Shown piece by piece: positions 1-9,700 of a stretch of 64,000 bases of DNA. The stretch is taken from contig CADCCZ010000001.1 in assembly GCA_902800045.1 (NCBI GenBank), forward strand, positions 310,001 through 374,000, given 5' to 3'. A program made the position numbers and the translations under genes. Numbering within the stretch: position 1 is the first letter of the stretch; every line of letters begins with the position of its first letter. The notes under the pieces are model-generated. The model was not told where the DNA came from and made no database searches. It was given only the letters and a program-made list of their open reading frames with translations. Source of the DNA: an uncultured Bacteroidia bacterium. Lineage in GTDB: Bacteria > Bacteroidota > Bacteroidia > Bacteroidales > ML635J-15.

Positions 1-1485
1 GGCATTGAAGAATTCGTTCAGATTCTCTTCGTTTTCCTTTTCCAGCGCTATTGTATTGTTGTTTTCGGCACTGATGGAGAAAGAGCGTTTGGGTTTCATG
101 AACTTGTGGTTGTAAATCACAAGTGCATTGGTGTTTATGTTGTTGACTTTGTAGTCGCTGATTTCTGAATATTGATTAATAAGGTCGAGATTGCCACCTT
201 GGTACAAGGCGAAATTTTTGTCGTTGTTTCTGTTTCCAGTGAACTTTACATTGATTCTACCGATTATGTAGTCGAGGGAGTCTATTTTCTCCTCGAGGCG
301 AGCCGACAACGAGTGCGAAAAAATCTTATGGGCATTGTAGGAAGTGTCGGTCTTGAAGTACGAGGTGTCGGTAAGCATTGTCTTCTGGTTGGCAAAAATG
401 TCGGCGGTAGAATTAATCTGATTATAGGTGTAGTTGGTGTAAAGAATAGTCTTGCCGTCGTCGTAGTTGAAGTTTACACCGCCGCCGTAGTTTTGTGCGA
501 AGCCGTTGCCGTCCCAATATAGGTTGCTGCCGAATCCGCCCCACCATCCGCCGTTGCCGAATCCGAAGTCGCCATTGTCGTGGGTAAATGCGCTCGAACC
601 CTTGAATTCCTGCATGTCTTCCCAGTCGGTACGGGTCGAGTTGATATCGTTGCCATAGCCGATAACCGAAAGCTGGTACTTGTCGTTAAAGCGGTTGAAA
701 CTGCCCTTGGCAAGCCACGGGATGAAGTTGCCGTCGCCCCAGCCAGCACCAACACTAGCCTTGCCGAAGTAGCCCTTCTTGTATTCCTGCTTCAGTTCAA
801 GGTTCATTACCTTGTTCTGAGTGCCGTCCTTTACGCCGGTAAGCTTTTCCTGCTCCGACTTGTCGTTGTAAACCTGAACCTTCGAAACTGCTTCTGCATC
901 AATGTTCTGAGTGACCATCTTGGGGTCATCACCGAAGAAGTTCTTTCCATCAACATATACCTTGCTGACATCCTTGCCCATCGACTTTATTCCGCCGTCG
1001 GCATCAACTTCGATGCCTGGAAGTTTCTTCAGCAGGTCTTCTACGGTCGAGCCAGGTGCAACCTTGAAAGTTGCGGCGTTGTATTCCACTGTATCACCTT
1101 TAAATAATAGCGGAGCCTGAGCTTCGTGTACAACTACTTCCATCAGCACTTCGGCAATGGGCGACAACTTGAGGTTGCCGAGGTTTATGCTCTTGCCGTC
1201 GGTCTTCTTTATGTGCTTCTGGTAGGGCGTGTAGGTGATGTGCGAAATCTTTAGCAGATAGTCGCGGTTTTTCACATTCTTGAACACAAAATGTCCATCC
1301 GAACCCGAAATTGCATATTCGAGCAGGGTTGAGTCGCTTTCGTTGAGAAGCATTACGGTTGCGAAAGGTACTTCTTCGCCAGTATCAGCTTCAATGAGAT
1401 TGCCAGAAATCTCAATGTTTTGCGCTGAAATTCTTGCTACGCAAATTGCTGATATGAATAATATTAAAGTGATAAGCCGCTTCAT
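1..1485 (-). CDS. TonB-dependent receptor-like outer-membrane beta-barrel protein (partial, 3' end outside window)
   Basis: The gene starts at an ATG ending at 1485 and runs open for 495 codons to the window edge, so only the N-terminal part is present. Residues 1-20 look like a signal peptide ending near ISAQ. Residues about 22-105 form a carboxypeptidase-regulatory-like (CarboxypepD_reg) domain. Residues about 120-205 are plug-like, with the stretches VEDLLKKLPGIEV and VYVDGKNFFGDDPKMV. After that come repeated aromatic beta-strands of an outer-membrane barrel, including a Gly/Trp-rich loop near residues 305-320. This order is typical of the Bacteroidota outer-membrane beta-barrel family related to SusC-type receptors. 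The substrate cannot be told from sequence and no SusD partner is visible. A -7 box lies 25 bases upstream. Confidence 0.85.
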   Translation of the reverse strand, partial: MKRLITLILFISAICVARISAQNIEISGNLIEADTGEEVPFATVMLLNESDSTLLEYAISGSDGHFVFKNVKNRDYLLKISHITYTPYQKHIKKTDGKSINLGNLKLSPIAEVLMEVVVHEAQAPLLFKGDTVEYNAATFKVAPGSTVEDLLKKLPGIEVDADGGIKSMGKDVSKVYVDGKNFFGDDPKMVTQNIDAEAVSKVQVYNDKSEQEKLTGVKDGTQNKVMNLELKQEYKKGYFGKASVGAGWGDGNFIPWLAKGSFNRFNDKYQLSVIGYGNDINSTRTDWEDMQEFKGSSAFTHDNGDFGFGNGGWWGGFGSNLYWDGNGFAQNYGGGVNFNYDDGKTILYTNYTYNQINSTADIFANQKTMLTDTSYFKTDTSYNAHKIFSHSLSARLEEKIDSLDYIIGRINVKFTGNRNNDKNFALYQGGNLDLINQYSEISDYKVNNINTNALVIYNHKFMKPKRSFSISAENNNTIALEKENEENLNEFFNA

Positions 1486-1509
1486 ATATCTATATTTTAT
1501 TTTATGTTG

Positions 1510-1517
1510 CAAAAATA
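1510..1517 (-). promoter_or_regulatory. Bacteroidota -7 promoter element for the receptor gene
   Basis: Read on the minus strand this is TATTTTTG, matching TAnnTTTG, followed by C. It sits 25 bases before the receptor start. No clear -33 TTTG is placed at the usual distance. Confidence 0.4.
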
Positions 1518-1662
1518 TAACTATTTTTTTGCAGAAATATTGCACCAAAAGGTTTTATATTAAATTTAACATAGTAATAAGGGAGTGTTAAGGCAGACGT
1601 CGTTTCTGCGCTTCGCTGTTTGAAAGATTCTGAGTTTTGGGTTGGTTGGTATGTACAAACAA

Positions 1663-2190
1663 TTAAAAATTCACCACCGTTCCCTTATCTATTCCGTACT
1701 TGTCGCAAAGCCCTGCGTTGATTTCGATTACATACATCGCTGGTGCTTCGGATGGGAGGGAAGTCTCGTCCAATGTCTTTGCATTTTTGCAGATGCTTAC
1801 GACTTCGCGTTTTGCATTGACGTAGATTATGTCCAATGGTATCAATGTGTTGCGCATCCAGAACGAACGCCAGTCCTCGTAGGAGAACATGAACAGCATA
1901 CCTTTATTTTCGTCCATCTGCTTGCGGAACATAAGTCCACGCGCGTGTTCTTCCTCGGTTGTTGCTAGTTCTATGTCAATGTTGAAAATTATCGAGTCGC
2001 TGTCATTTATAAACTGCAGTTCGCCGTCTTTGCGGAACTCTGGCGGATTGTCGAAGTCATATTTCTTGACTTTTAGTTCCTTTGTCGGTTTGTTGCCATT
2101 GTTGCCTTTGGGTTTAGGTGTCTTGTTACAGCCTGATAGTACCATTGCTGCTGCGATTATGATTATATATCCTAAAGTCTTGAATTTCAT
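1663..2190 (-). CDS. DUF192 family lipoprotein
   Basis: A 175-residue protein with a lipoprotein signal (residues 1-21, lipobox LSGC with Cys21), followed by a Lys/Asn-rich linker and a DUF192 domain over roughly residues 60-175. Family hallmarks visible are ARGLMFR, GMLFMF, FWMRNTLIPLDIIYV and the C-terminal VIEINAG. DUF192 proteins are small secreted or envelope proteins of unknown biochemical role. It begins 3 bases after the stop of the ABC transporter and is the last gene of a purB-ABC-DUF192 operon, so it is probably co-transcribed with an envelope exporter. The family call is firm; the function is unknown. Confidence 0.85.
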   Translation of the reverse strand: MKFKTLGYIIIIAAAMVLSGCNKTPKPKGNNGNKPTKELKVKKYDFDNPPEFRKDGELQFINDSDSIIFNIDIELATTEEEHARGLMFRKQMDENKGMLFMFSYEDWRSFWMRNTLIPLDIIYVNAKREVVSICKNAKTLDETSLPSEAPAMYVIEINAGLCDKYGIDKGTVVNF

Positions 2191-2193
2191 TGC

Positions 2194-4017
2194 TTATGCG
2201 TTTTGTAAGGTGTGAAGTCTGTAATATGTTCCCTGTTTTGCAATAAGTTCGTCGTGCTTGCCGGTTTCTACAATCTTGCCTTCGTTGAGGACTATTATAA
2301 GGTCTGCATTCTTGATGGTCGACAAGCGGTGTGCTACTACAACCGAAGTTCTGTTTTTCATCAGTTGTTCTATTGCTTCCTGCACAAGGCGTTCCGATTC
2401 AGTGTCGAGGGCCGATGTGGCTTCGTCGAGGATAAGAATTGGCGGGTTTTTCAGCAATGCACGTGCTATGCTTATTCTTTGCCGCTGACCACCAGAGAGT
2501 TTGCAGCCTCCATCGCCTATGTTTGTGTCGAAACCTTTTTCGGTTTCCATGATGAAGTCGTAAGCGTTGGCGATTCTTGCGGCACGTTCCACGTCTTCTT
2601 TCGAGATGCCTTCTTGCCCGAGCGTTATGTTGTTGTAAATGGTATCGTTGAACAGAATTGGCACTTGGTTGACGTATCCCATAAGGTTGCGAAGTTGCTT
2701 GAGTTTGTAGTCGCGAATGTTCTTGCCGTCGATGAGGATTTCTCCGTCGGTTACATCGTAGAAGCGCGGAATAAGGTCAACAATAGTTGATTTACCAGAG
2801 CCACTCTGTCCGACAAGTGCTATCGTTTGTCCTTTTTTTACCTTGAAATTTATTCCGTGAAGCACTTCGGTGTCAGCATTGTACGAGAATCTTACATTGC
2901 GGAACTCGATTTCTCCTGTGAATTCTGCAATTTCTTCGTTGCCTTGAGTGTTCACTATAGGGTTCTCCGCATCGAGGATTTCGTTTACACGGTCAACCGA
3001 TGCCATAGCCTTCTTTACGTTGAACCAAGCTGTTGATAGCGATTTTGCTGGTTGAATCAACTGGCTGAAAATCAGTAGGTAGCCAATGAGCGCTTCGGAC
3101 GAGAATGTGCTGTTTTCGGTGAGTATCATTGTTCCTCCGAAACACAATATTATAACAACAGCAACAGTCGCCAGAAATTCGCTTAACGGACTTGCAAGAA
3201 AACGTATCCTATTGATGCGGTTCATCAGTTTGGTATAGCTTTCGTTGTCGTTCTCAAATTTTTCGTTTATGTGGTTTTCGGCGTTGAAAGCCTTGATAAC
3301 ACGCAGTCCACCAATCATTTCTTCGATTTGCGACAACAACGAACCCATCTTTTCCTGTCCAGCCATCGAGGTCTTGCGTAGCGACCTGCCGGTCTTGCCT
3401 ATGAGCAGTCCGACAATAGGCAGAAGTATGAAAGCAAATACGGTCAACTGCCAACTTATTATAATCATCGAGGCAAGGTAAATGATGATTTTCACAGGGT
3501 CGCGGAAAATCATTTCGAGCGAACTCATGATGCCCCATTCTATTTCCTGCACGTCGCTGGTCATGCGGGCTATGATGTTGCCCTTGTGTTCGTCGGAAAA
3601 ATATGCTATTGGTAGCGACAATGTCCTTTTAAACAAAGCGTTGCGTATGTCCTTGACAGCTCCGTTGCGTATCGGAACCATAAAATGGTTGGCAAGGTAC
3701 ATGGTCAGCGTCTTGAAGAATGTTGCAATAACCACGATAATGGCTATGGTTACGAGAGCTTGGAATTTACCTTGGTTGTCGATTATACTTGTGAGCCAGT
3801 AGTAGAAGTTGTGCTTCATCGATTCGATGTCGGTAATGCTCATTGCAACCATCTCGCGCACAGGTTCTTGCGTGTTGAAAAGTATTCCGAGGAAAGGTAT
3901 CACCATAGTGAACGAGCACAGACTGAACACTGCCGACAGAATGTTGAACAGTATATTCAGCAGTGCATAGCCCTTGTATGGCAGTATGTATTTCGTTACC
4001 TTCAGGAAATCTTTCAT
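2194..4017 (-). CDS. ABC transporter, fused permease and ATPase (MsbA-like)
   Basis: 607 residues with the half-transporter layout: an N-terminal six-helix membrane domain (about residues 15-320) and a C-terminal nucleotide-binding domain (about 365-605). The ATPase has Walker A GQSGSGKST, signature LSGGQRQR, Walker B ILILDEATSALD and the H-loop VVVAHRLSTI. It would work as a homodimer in the inner membrane. Size and layout fit MsbA-type lipid exporters and also multidrug exporters; sequence alone does not separate them. Its ATG overlaps the purB stop as ATGA (start at 4017, purB stop 4014-4016), which implies translational coupling with purB; this neighbour is metabolic and does not help assign a substrate. 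Confidence 0.9.
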   Translation of the reverse strand: MKDFLKVTKYILPYKGYALLNILFNILSAVFSLCSFTMVIPFLGILFNTQEPVREMVAMSITDIESMKHNFYYWLTSIIDNQGKFQALVTIAIIVVIATFFKTLTMYLANHFMVPIRNGAVKDIRNALFKRTLSLPIAYFSDEHKGNIIARMTSDVQEIEWGIMSSLEMIFRDPVKIIIYLASMIIISWQLTVFAFILLPIVGLLIGKTGRSLRKTSMAGQEKMGSLLSQIEEMIGGLRVIKAFNAENHINEKFENDNESYTKLMNRINRIRFLASPLSEFLATVAVVIILCFGGTMILTENSTFSSEALIGYLLIFSQLIQPAKSLSTAWFNVKKAMASVDRVNEILDAENPIVNTQGNEEIAEFTGEIEFRNVRFSYNADTEVLHGINFKVKKGQTIALVGQSGSGKSTIVDLIPRFYDVTDGEILIDGKNIRDYKLKQLRNLMGYVNQVPILFNDTIYNNITLGQEGISKEDVERAARIANAYDFIMETEKGFDTNIGDGGCKLSGGQRQRISIARALLKNPPILILDEATSALDTESERLVQEAIEQLMKNRTSVVVAHRLSTIKNADLIIVLNEGKIVETGKHDELIAKQGTYYRLHTLQNA

Positions 4018-5357
4018 ATTCCTGTGTAGTTGAACGGTGTTATCTGCATTAGTTCAGCCTTCACATCTTCGCTTACATTAAGTCCGCCGATGAAGTCGAT
4101 GAAAGTCTGATGTGTAACTTTGGCGTTTGTCCTTGTGAGAGCCTTGAGTGCTTCGTATGGGTTGGGGTAGTTTTCGCGGCGAAGGATTGTCTGAATTGCT
4201 TCGGCAACGACCATCCAGTTGTTTTCGAGGTCGGCGTCAATCTTTTCGCGGTTGAGCAATAGTTTCGACATACCCTTGTCCAAAGAAGCCAGAGCTATGA
4301 AAATATGTCCCATCGGTACTCCAAGGTTGCGCAGTACGGTCGAGTCGGTGAGGTCGCGCTGCAGACGGCTGATAGGCAGTTTGCGAGCCAGATGTTCGCA
4401 GATGGCGTTGGCGATTCCGAGGTTGCCTTCGGCATTCTCGAAATCGATAGGATTAACCTTGTGCGGCATTGCACTCGAACCGACTTCGCCAGCTTTTATT
4501 TTTTGCTTGAAATATTCCATCGAGACGTATGTCCAGATGTCGCGGGCAAAATCGATGAATATGGTGTTGATTCTTGCCATGCAGTGCATTAGGGAGGCAA
4601 TGTTGTCGTAGTGTTCGATTTGGGTTGTCGGGCAACTGCGGTGCAGACCTAAGGTTTCGTTTACGAACTTGTTGCCGAAAGCCATCCAGTCGATGTGCGG
4701 GAATGCTACATTGTGGGCATTGAAGTTGCCAGTTGCACCGCCGAACTTTGCGCTGAATGGGATCTGCTTCAGCTGGCGAATCTGTTCGTTGAGACGGACG
4801 ACAAAGACGTTCATTTCCTTGCCTAGACGCGTTGGCGATGCTGGTTGTCCGTGTGTACGAGCAAGCATCGGTATGTCTTTCCATTCCTCGGCGAGGTTGG
4901 CAATTGTAGCCACGGTGTTTGTGAGGCGAGGAAGATACTCGTTCTCAACAGCTTCCTTAAGTAGGAGAGGAGTCGCTGTGTTGTTGATGTCCTGCGAAGT
5001 GAGTCCGAAGTGTATGAACTCCTTGTACTGCGACAGGTTGTGTGCATCGAAGTATTCCTTTATGAAATATTCGACAGCCTTCACGTCGTGGTTAGTTGTC
5101 TTTTCTATGTTTTTTACCTTTTCGGCATCTTCGGCTGTGAAATTTCTGTACAGACTGCGCAGAAGTTCGTAGTTGCTTTTATCGAAGCCTTTGAGTTGAG
5201 GAATGTCATTTTTTGTAAGTTCTATGAAATATTCTATTTCAATCCTTACACGGTATCTTATCAGTGCGTATTCCGAAAAATATTCTCTAAGTTCCTTTGT
5301 CTTAGAGTAGTAGCGTCCGTCAATAGGACTTACAGCCATGAGTGCATCGTTTGACAT
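4014..5357 (-). CDS. purB: Adenylosuccinate lyase
   Basis: 447 residues, normal length for the E. coli-type enzyme. It catalyses two purine-pathway steps: fumarate release from SAICAR and from adenylosuccinate. The fumarase/aspartase superfamily signature is present as GSSAMPHKVNPIDFEN, and the substrate-binding segments TSQDINNTA and ARTHGQPASPTRLGKE are intact. The N-terminus MAVSPIDGRYYSKTKEL matches family starts. It is the first gene of a minus-strand operon with the ABC exporter and the DUF192 lipoprotein, with a 4-base overlap to the next gene. No riboswitch or PurR-like site was recognised upstream. Confidence 0.97.
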   Translation of the reverse strand: MSNDALMAVSPIDGRYYSKTKELREYFSEYALIRYRVRIEIEYFIELTKNDIPQLKGFDKSNYELLRSLYRNFTAEDAEKVKNIEKTTNHDVKAVEYFIKEYFDAHNLSQYKEFIHFGLTSQDINNTATPLLLKEAVENEYLPRLTNTVATIANLAEEWKDIPMLARTHGQPASPTRLGKEMNVFVVRLNEQIRQLKQIPFSAKFGGATGNFNAHNVAFPHIDWMAFGNKFVNETLGLHRSCPTTQIEHYDNIASLMHCMARINTIFIDFARDIWTYVSMEYFKQKIKAGEVGSSAMPHKVNPIDFENAEGNLGIANAICEHLARKLPISRLQRDLTDSTVLRNLGVPMGHIFIALASLDKGMSKLLLNREKIDADLENNWMVVAEAIQTILRRENYPNPYEALKALTRTNAKVTHQTFIDFIGGLNVSEDVKAELMQITPFNYTGI

Positions 5358-5431
5358 CTTGTGTAATTTTTAAAAATGCAAATTAACGAAAAAAAAATGA
5401 AGTATGAAAAGGTAATTGGTATGACAAATGT

Positions 5432-6772
5432 CTATTTTCTCCATTTCGCCAGTTTCATGTAGGCGTACGAGTGGGTGAACATCAGGAAGCCGTAGATTAC
5501 TTCGGTGCACCAGATCCATTCTACATCAAGGTTCCAAACATTTGCGCTGAGATATACATATATTACATAAATAACAAGTACTCCAGCTTCGAGAAGTAAT
5601 GCCGAAAGTGTGTTTCCTGTGCCCGAAATAAACTCGAAATATATCATCGCGGGTGCAAGAACAAGTGTAGCAACTAGTACTACGTATATGGTGTTCACCG
5701 AGTTCTGTGCCAAAACAAGGTCGTCGGTGTAGATGCGGGCTATGTACTGCGGAATACATACGCAGATTATTACTAGCGGAATTATCGTTGCTAGGCTCAT
5801 CTTGGCAATCTTGACCAAGGTGCGCGGAATTTCTTCTTGCTTGCCGGCTCCTATCAGTCTGCTCGTGAGGGTGTTGGATGTCGCACTGAATGCAAAGACG
5901 GGAATGGTCACCAGCATATAGACGCTTCGCACTATGCCCGAAACTGCTATCGGCATTTCTCCGGTATGCTCAATCATCGCGAAGAATATAAACCATAGTC
6001 CAAACGACATAAGTCGTTGTAGCATTGTCGGAAATGCCAGTTTTAGTACCGATTTGAGCAGAGGAAACTCAATTTTTCCGAATTCGAACAGCCCGTATTT
6101 CCTGAAAGGGATCATTTTGAGCGTGTGGAATACGAACAGCAGCATGGCCGACAGTTCTGCACAAACCGACGATAGTCCTGCTCCTCGTATTCCCATTTCG
6201 GGAAAACCGAGATTGCCGAAAATGAGCGTATAGTCGAGAAATATGTTCACCGCGGCCATAAGAATGGTCGTGTAGGTGATGATTTTTGTGTTTGAAAGTC
6301 CAATGTACAGCGAACGGAACAGGTAGTTGATGCATACGATTACAATTCCGTAGTGCCTATAGTTGATAAATTGGGTGGCTGCTTCGTAAACGTTTGGTGA
6401 GTCGATGATTAAATTGAGCAAAATGTCGGAGAAGAAATGCATTACAACCCAAAGCGTTAAACCTAGGATTGTGGTAAACAGCAGTCCATGTTCAAACACA
6501 ACGCCAATTTGCTTGTAGTTCTGCTCGCCAAAACGCCTTGCAATAATGATTTGCACACCTATTGCAAATCCCATTGCCAGTGCGGTGAAAACCAAGTAAT
6601 AGATTCCTCCAAGCATCACAGCTCCAAGTTCAACGTTGCCTACGTGACCAATAAATACTGTATTGACAAACACCATTATGGTCTGTGCAAGGTTGCCGAA
6701 AATTATCGGGTACGAAATCTGCCATATTTCCTTGTTGGTGACCGACAAAGGGTTCTTTACTGCTGCGTTCAT
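5432..6772 (-). CDS. MATE family efflux transporter
   Basis: 446 residues with about twelve hydrophobic helices in two similar halves, as in MATE (multidrug and toxic compound extrusion) antiporters. These use Na+ or H+ gradients to export cationic drugs or metabolites across the inner membrane. The N-terminus (EIWQISYPIIFGNLAQTIM) and the sequence NTVFIGHVGNVELGAVMLGG match the family. It starts 6 bases after the stop of the C25 protease gene, so the two are probably co-transcribed. A second, more distant MATE gene lies at 13823-15196. The substrate is unknown. Confidence 0.92.
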   Translation of the reverse strand: MNAAVKNPLSVTNKEIWQISYPIIFGNLAQTIMVFVNTVFIGHVGNVELGAVMLGGIYYLVFTALAMGFAIGVQIIIARRFGEQNYKQIGVVFEHGLLFTTILGLTLWVVMHFFSDILLNLIIDSPNVYEAATQFINYRHYGIVIVCINYLFRSLYIGLSNTKIITYTTILMAAVNIFLDYTLIFGNLGFPEMGIRGAGLSSVCAELSAMLLFVFHTLKMIPFRKYGLFEFGKIEFPLLKSVLKLAFPTMLQRLMSFGLWFIFFAMIEHTGEMPIAVSGIVRSVYMLVTIPVFAFSATSNTLTSRLIGAGKQEEIPRTLVKIAKMSLATIIPLVIICVCIPQYIARIYTDDLVLAQNSVNTIYVVLVATLVLAPAMIYFEFISGTGNTLSALLLEAGVLVIYVIYVYLSANVWNLDVEWIWCTEVIYGFLMFTHSYAYMKLAKWRK

Positions 6773-6778
6773 GCGGTT

Positions 6779-9700
6779 TTACTGCTTGATAATCTTTTGC
6801 TTGTATGTGGCGTCGCCCGAATTTATGCTTATAATGTATAAGCCATTCGGAAAACCTTGCAAATTTAGGGAGTTTTGTCCGAACGAAAGTTTTCCATGTG
6901 CAATATTTTTACCACAAATGTCGCTGATTGTGTATGTGGCATTGTCACCGTTGTATTCTATTGTGAACTGTCCGTCCGAAGGGTTGGGGAATATTTTTGT
7001 GGTATTGCCTGCTATGCTGTTGTCTCCGACTAGAATTGTCTGGACTTCAATTCGTTCCGATTCTCCGTGGCTGCATACCGTCGACAGCGTGTAGAAGTTG
7101 CCTTCGGGGATGATTGTGGTAGGCGTGACAAATATTGTGTCGGAAGTGTTTCCGATGAGTTGCCCCGATTCGTATATGTTGTAGGAGTTTGCATTTGGCA
7201 CCGACGTCCAAACAATTGAATCGGTGTAAGTTGTAATGTAGCAAATAGCATTATCGGGGGCGTCGCATTGCTCATGAAGTATTGTGATGCAGATAGTTGT
7301 GTCGGTATAGAGATTTGCGTCGCAGATTGGACGAACGGTAAGGCAATGCTCACCATCGGCAAGGTTTGTCAGTATGATTGTGTCGGCAGAATTTCCTTCC
7401 GCAACTATGTTCCCGTTGTCGTAAACGTCTATTGCATTGATAGTGTAAGCCTTTTCTCCAGAAATTTTAATGTCGTCGATGCAGAGGAAATTCTTGTTGC
7501 GAGATATGTTTCGTATCGCAACTTTGTTTGCCGTGTCGGGGATGTTATACGACTTTAATGTCCATTCATCGGGATCTGATGCGCCTCTTACTGTGCACGA
7601 ATCGATTCTAACCAGGCTGTCGCCCGACTGGTAATAAACTTCCATGGTTTCCCAGTAGCTCGTGATGTGGCTTCCGCGTACATAGAACGAAAATTCGAAG
7701 TCGCCTGTGAAGTCGAGTTCCTTGCTGAAAACCCAGTCGTCGGTTGAGCCAGCAGTACTTCTCATGCTTGCTATGAATTGATTGCCCGAGTGTGGGTGTA
7801 TCTGTGACAAAAGATTGCTGCTGTCGGAATATGCCAATTCGGGTCGGAAGGCAATGAATGCCATCTTTTCGCGGTTATTTGGGAAAGTGTAGCCCGAAAT
7901 TGTGCCTGTTTGCGAGTTGTCGGCATCGTTGTACGACCAATTGCCATTGCCTTCTGGGTTTATGGCGAATGGGGGATAGGCGTCGTTGTCTTCGAAGTCG
8001 TCGAAAATTGTGTATTGCTTTGTGGTATGGTTGTTCCATGTCAGAATGCAACTGTCGTTGGTGTATTCGGCGGCAATTGAGTCTGGAGGATAGCATTCCT
8101 GACCGTTTAGCGATATTTGTAGATGTCTTTCGATGGCAGTGTCGTTGTATTCGATGCTTGCAATCAGGTCGATGATGTGTCCAAATGGCGCTTCTCTCGA
8201 TATTTTTATGTCTATCGAATTGTTTCCGGCATTCCCGTTTGACATTATTGGCGCAAAATGGGCGGAATCGGTTACAATCGTTAAAAATTCGTCCTCCGAT
8301 GAGATTGTGAACCTTATGCTGTCGGATTGTATTGTGCCATAGTTTTGCAATAGTATCGACAGGTTGGTGCTTGAGCCTGCGCCAATGGATTTCGGATTGT
8401 AGTCGGCAATTTCAATGTATGGCATGCCCGATTCTATTACGGGAATGCTATCGTAGATGGTTGTCGTGTTGAATGCTGTTACGACCAATAAAGCCTTGCC
8501 TTTGTGCAGGTTGTGTCCGATAGTGACATTTCCTCGCGAATTTGTGAATCCTTTGTAGTAATGACCATCTTGTGAAATGCAGACGAGTGCGTTTTTTACG
8601 GCCTGTCCATTGGCTGTGATTTGTGTTGTGTAGTTCGAGCCTTCGATAATGATGTTTTGCGACGATTCTATTCTGTCGGGAACTTTTGTTCTGAGTTGTA
8701 GCGATGCGTCACCGAAGCTAGTCCAAGTTTTCACGGTCTCGATGTCGCTTTGCTGTGCCGATTCGCATAGCATGAGATAGAATGCGTTAAGTACAATTGA
8801 ACCCCAGTGTGTGCGTTGTTCGTTGTTGCTCAAGCCGTTGCTAGTGCTGTCACTGTCGTAGTTGTATCCTCCCGAAAGTATGTCGTAGAAGTAGTCTTGT
8901 CCGCGCATTGGCGGATTCCACGGCTGGTTTATACTCGACATCAGAGTTGCTACTGCACCGCCATGTCTTGCATTAAGCCATTTTTCGGCAAAGCAGTCGC
9001 TGCTGTGGAATGCACCGTTTCGGCATGCTACCGATACGACAAACGGAAGTTTGTCGCCGTTGCTGCTGTTGGTAACGCTTGCCGAACCATAACCGCCTGT
9101 CAGCCAATACGAACCGCTTCCGTGTCCGCAGTATGCAATCGACGATGCTCCGAGGTTAATGCTTGCTGTAAGTATATTCGACGAAGTGCTTGTGCCTTCG
9201 TCATAGTGCTGAGAATGAATATTGTATGTGAAGTCCGACAACTTGTTGTCGTATATTTTGCGGACATGCTGGTAATCGAGTTCGTCGTCGTCGCCGGGAC
9301 CTTCGCCCGAACCTATTCCGATGAAGCGGTCGCGCCAGTCGCGGCTGTTATTAGGATTTTTCTCGTAGTTGATGCTTTTCTGTATCTGTACAGAAAGTTC
9401 TTCTTCGTTGGCACACGAGAACCTGCCGATGGCGATGTCGGGATAGACGTCACCACCAGCGACGCAGCCAAGAGCAGGGTCGGTTGGGCAGTCGTAGCAG
9501 GTTTCGGAGCCCAAAGTGTTCGACCGTATATCGTTCCAATTGCCAACAAGCTGAACGTACAGGAGGTTTGGATTCTGGCTGTATGCCTGGGCTATCTTTT
9601 GGGTGACGTTTTCGGCCGAGTCGCAATGCACGACGGTTACATTGTAGCCCATTTCGCGTTTCCACGCTATGTATGGGCTAATTGCCGAATCGTATTTTTC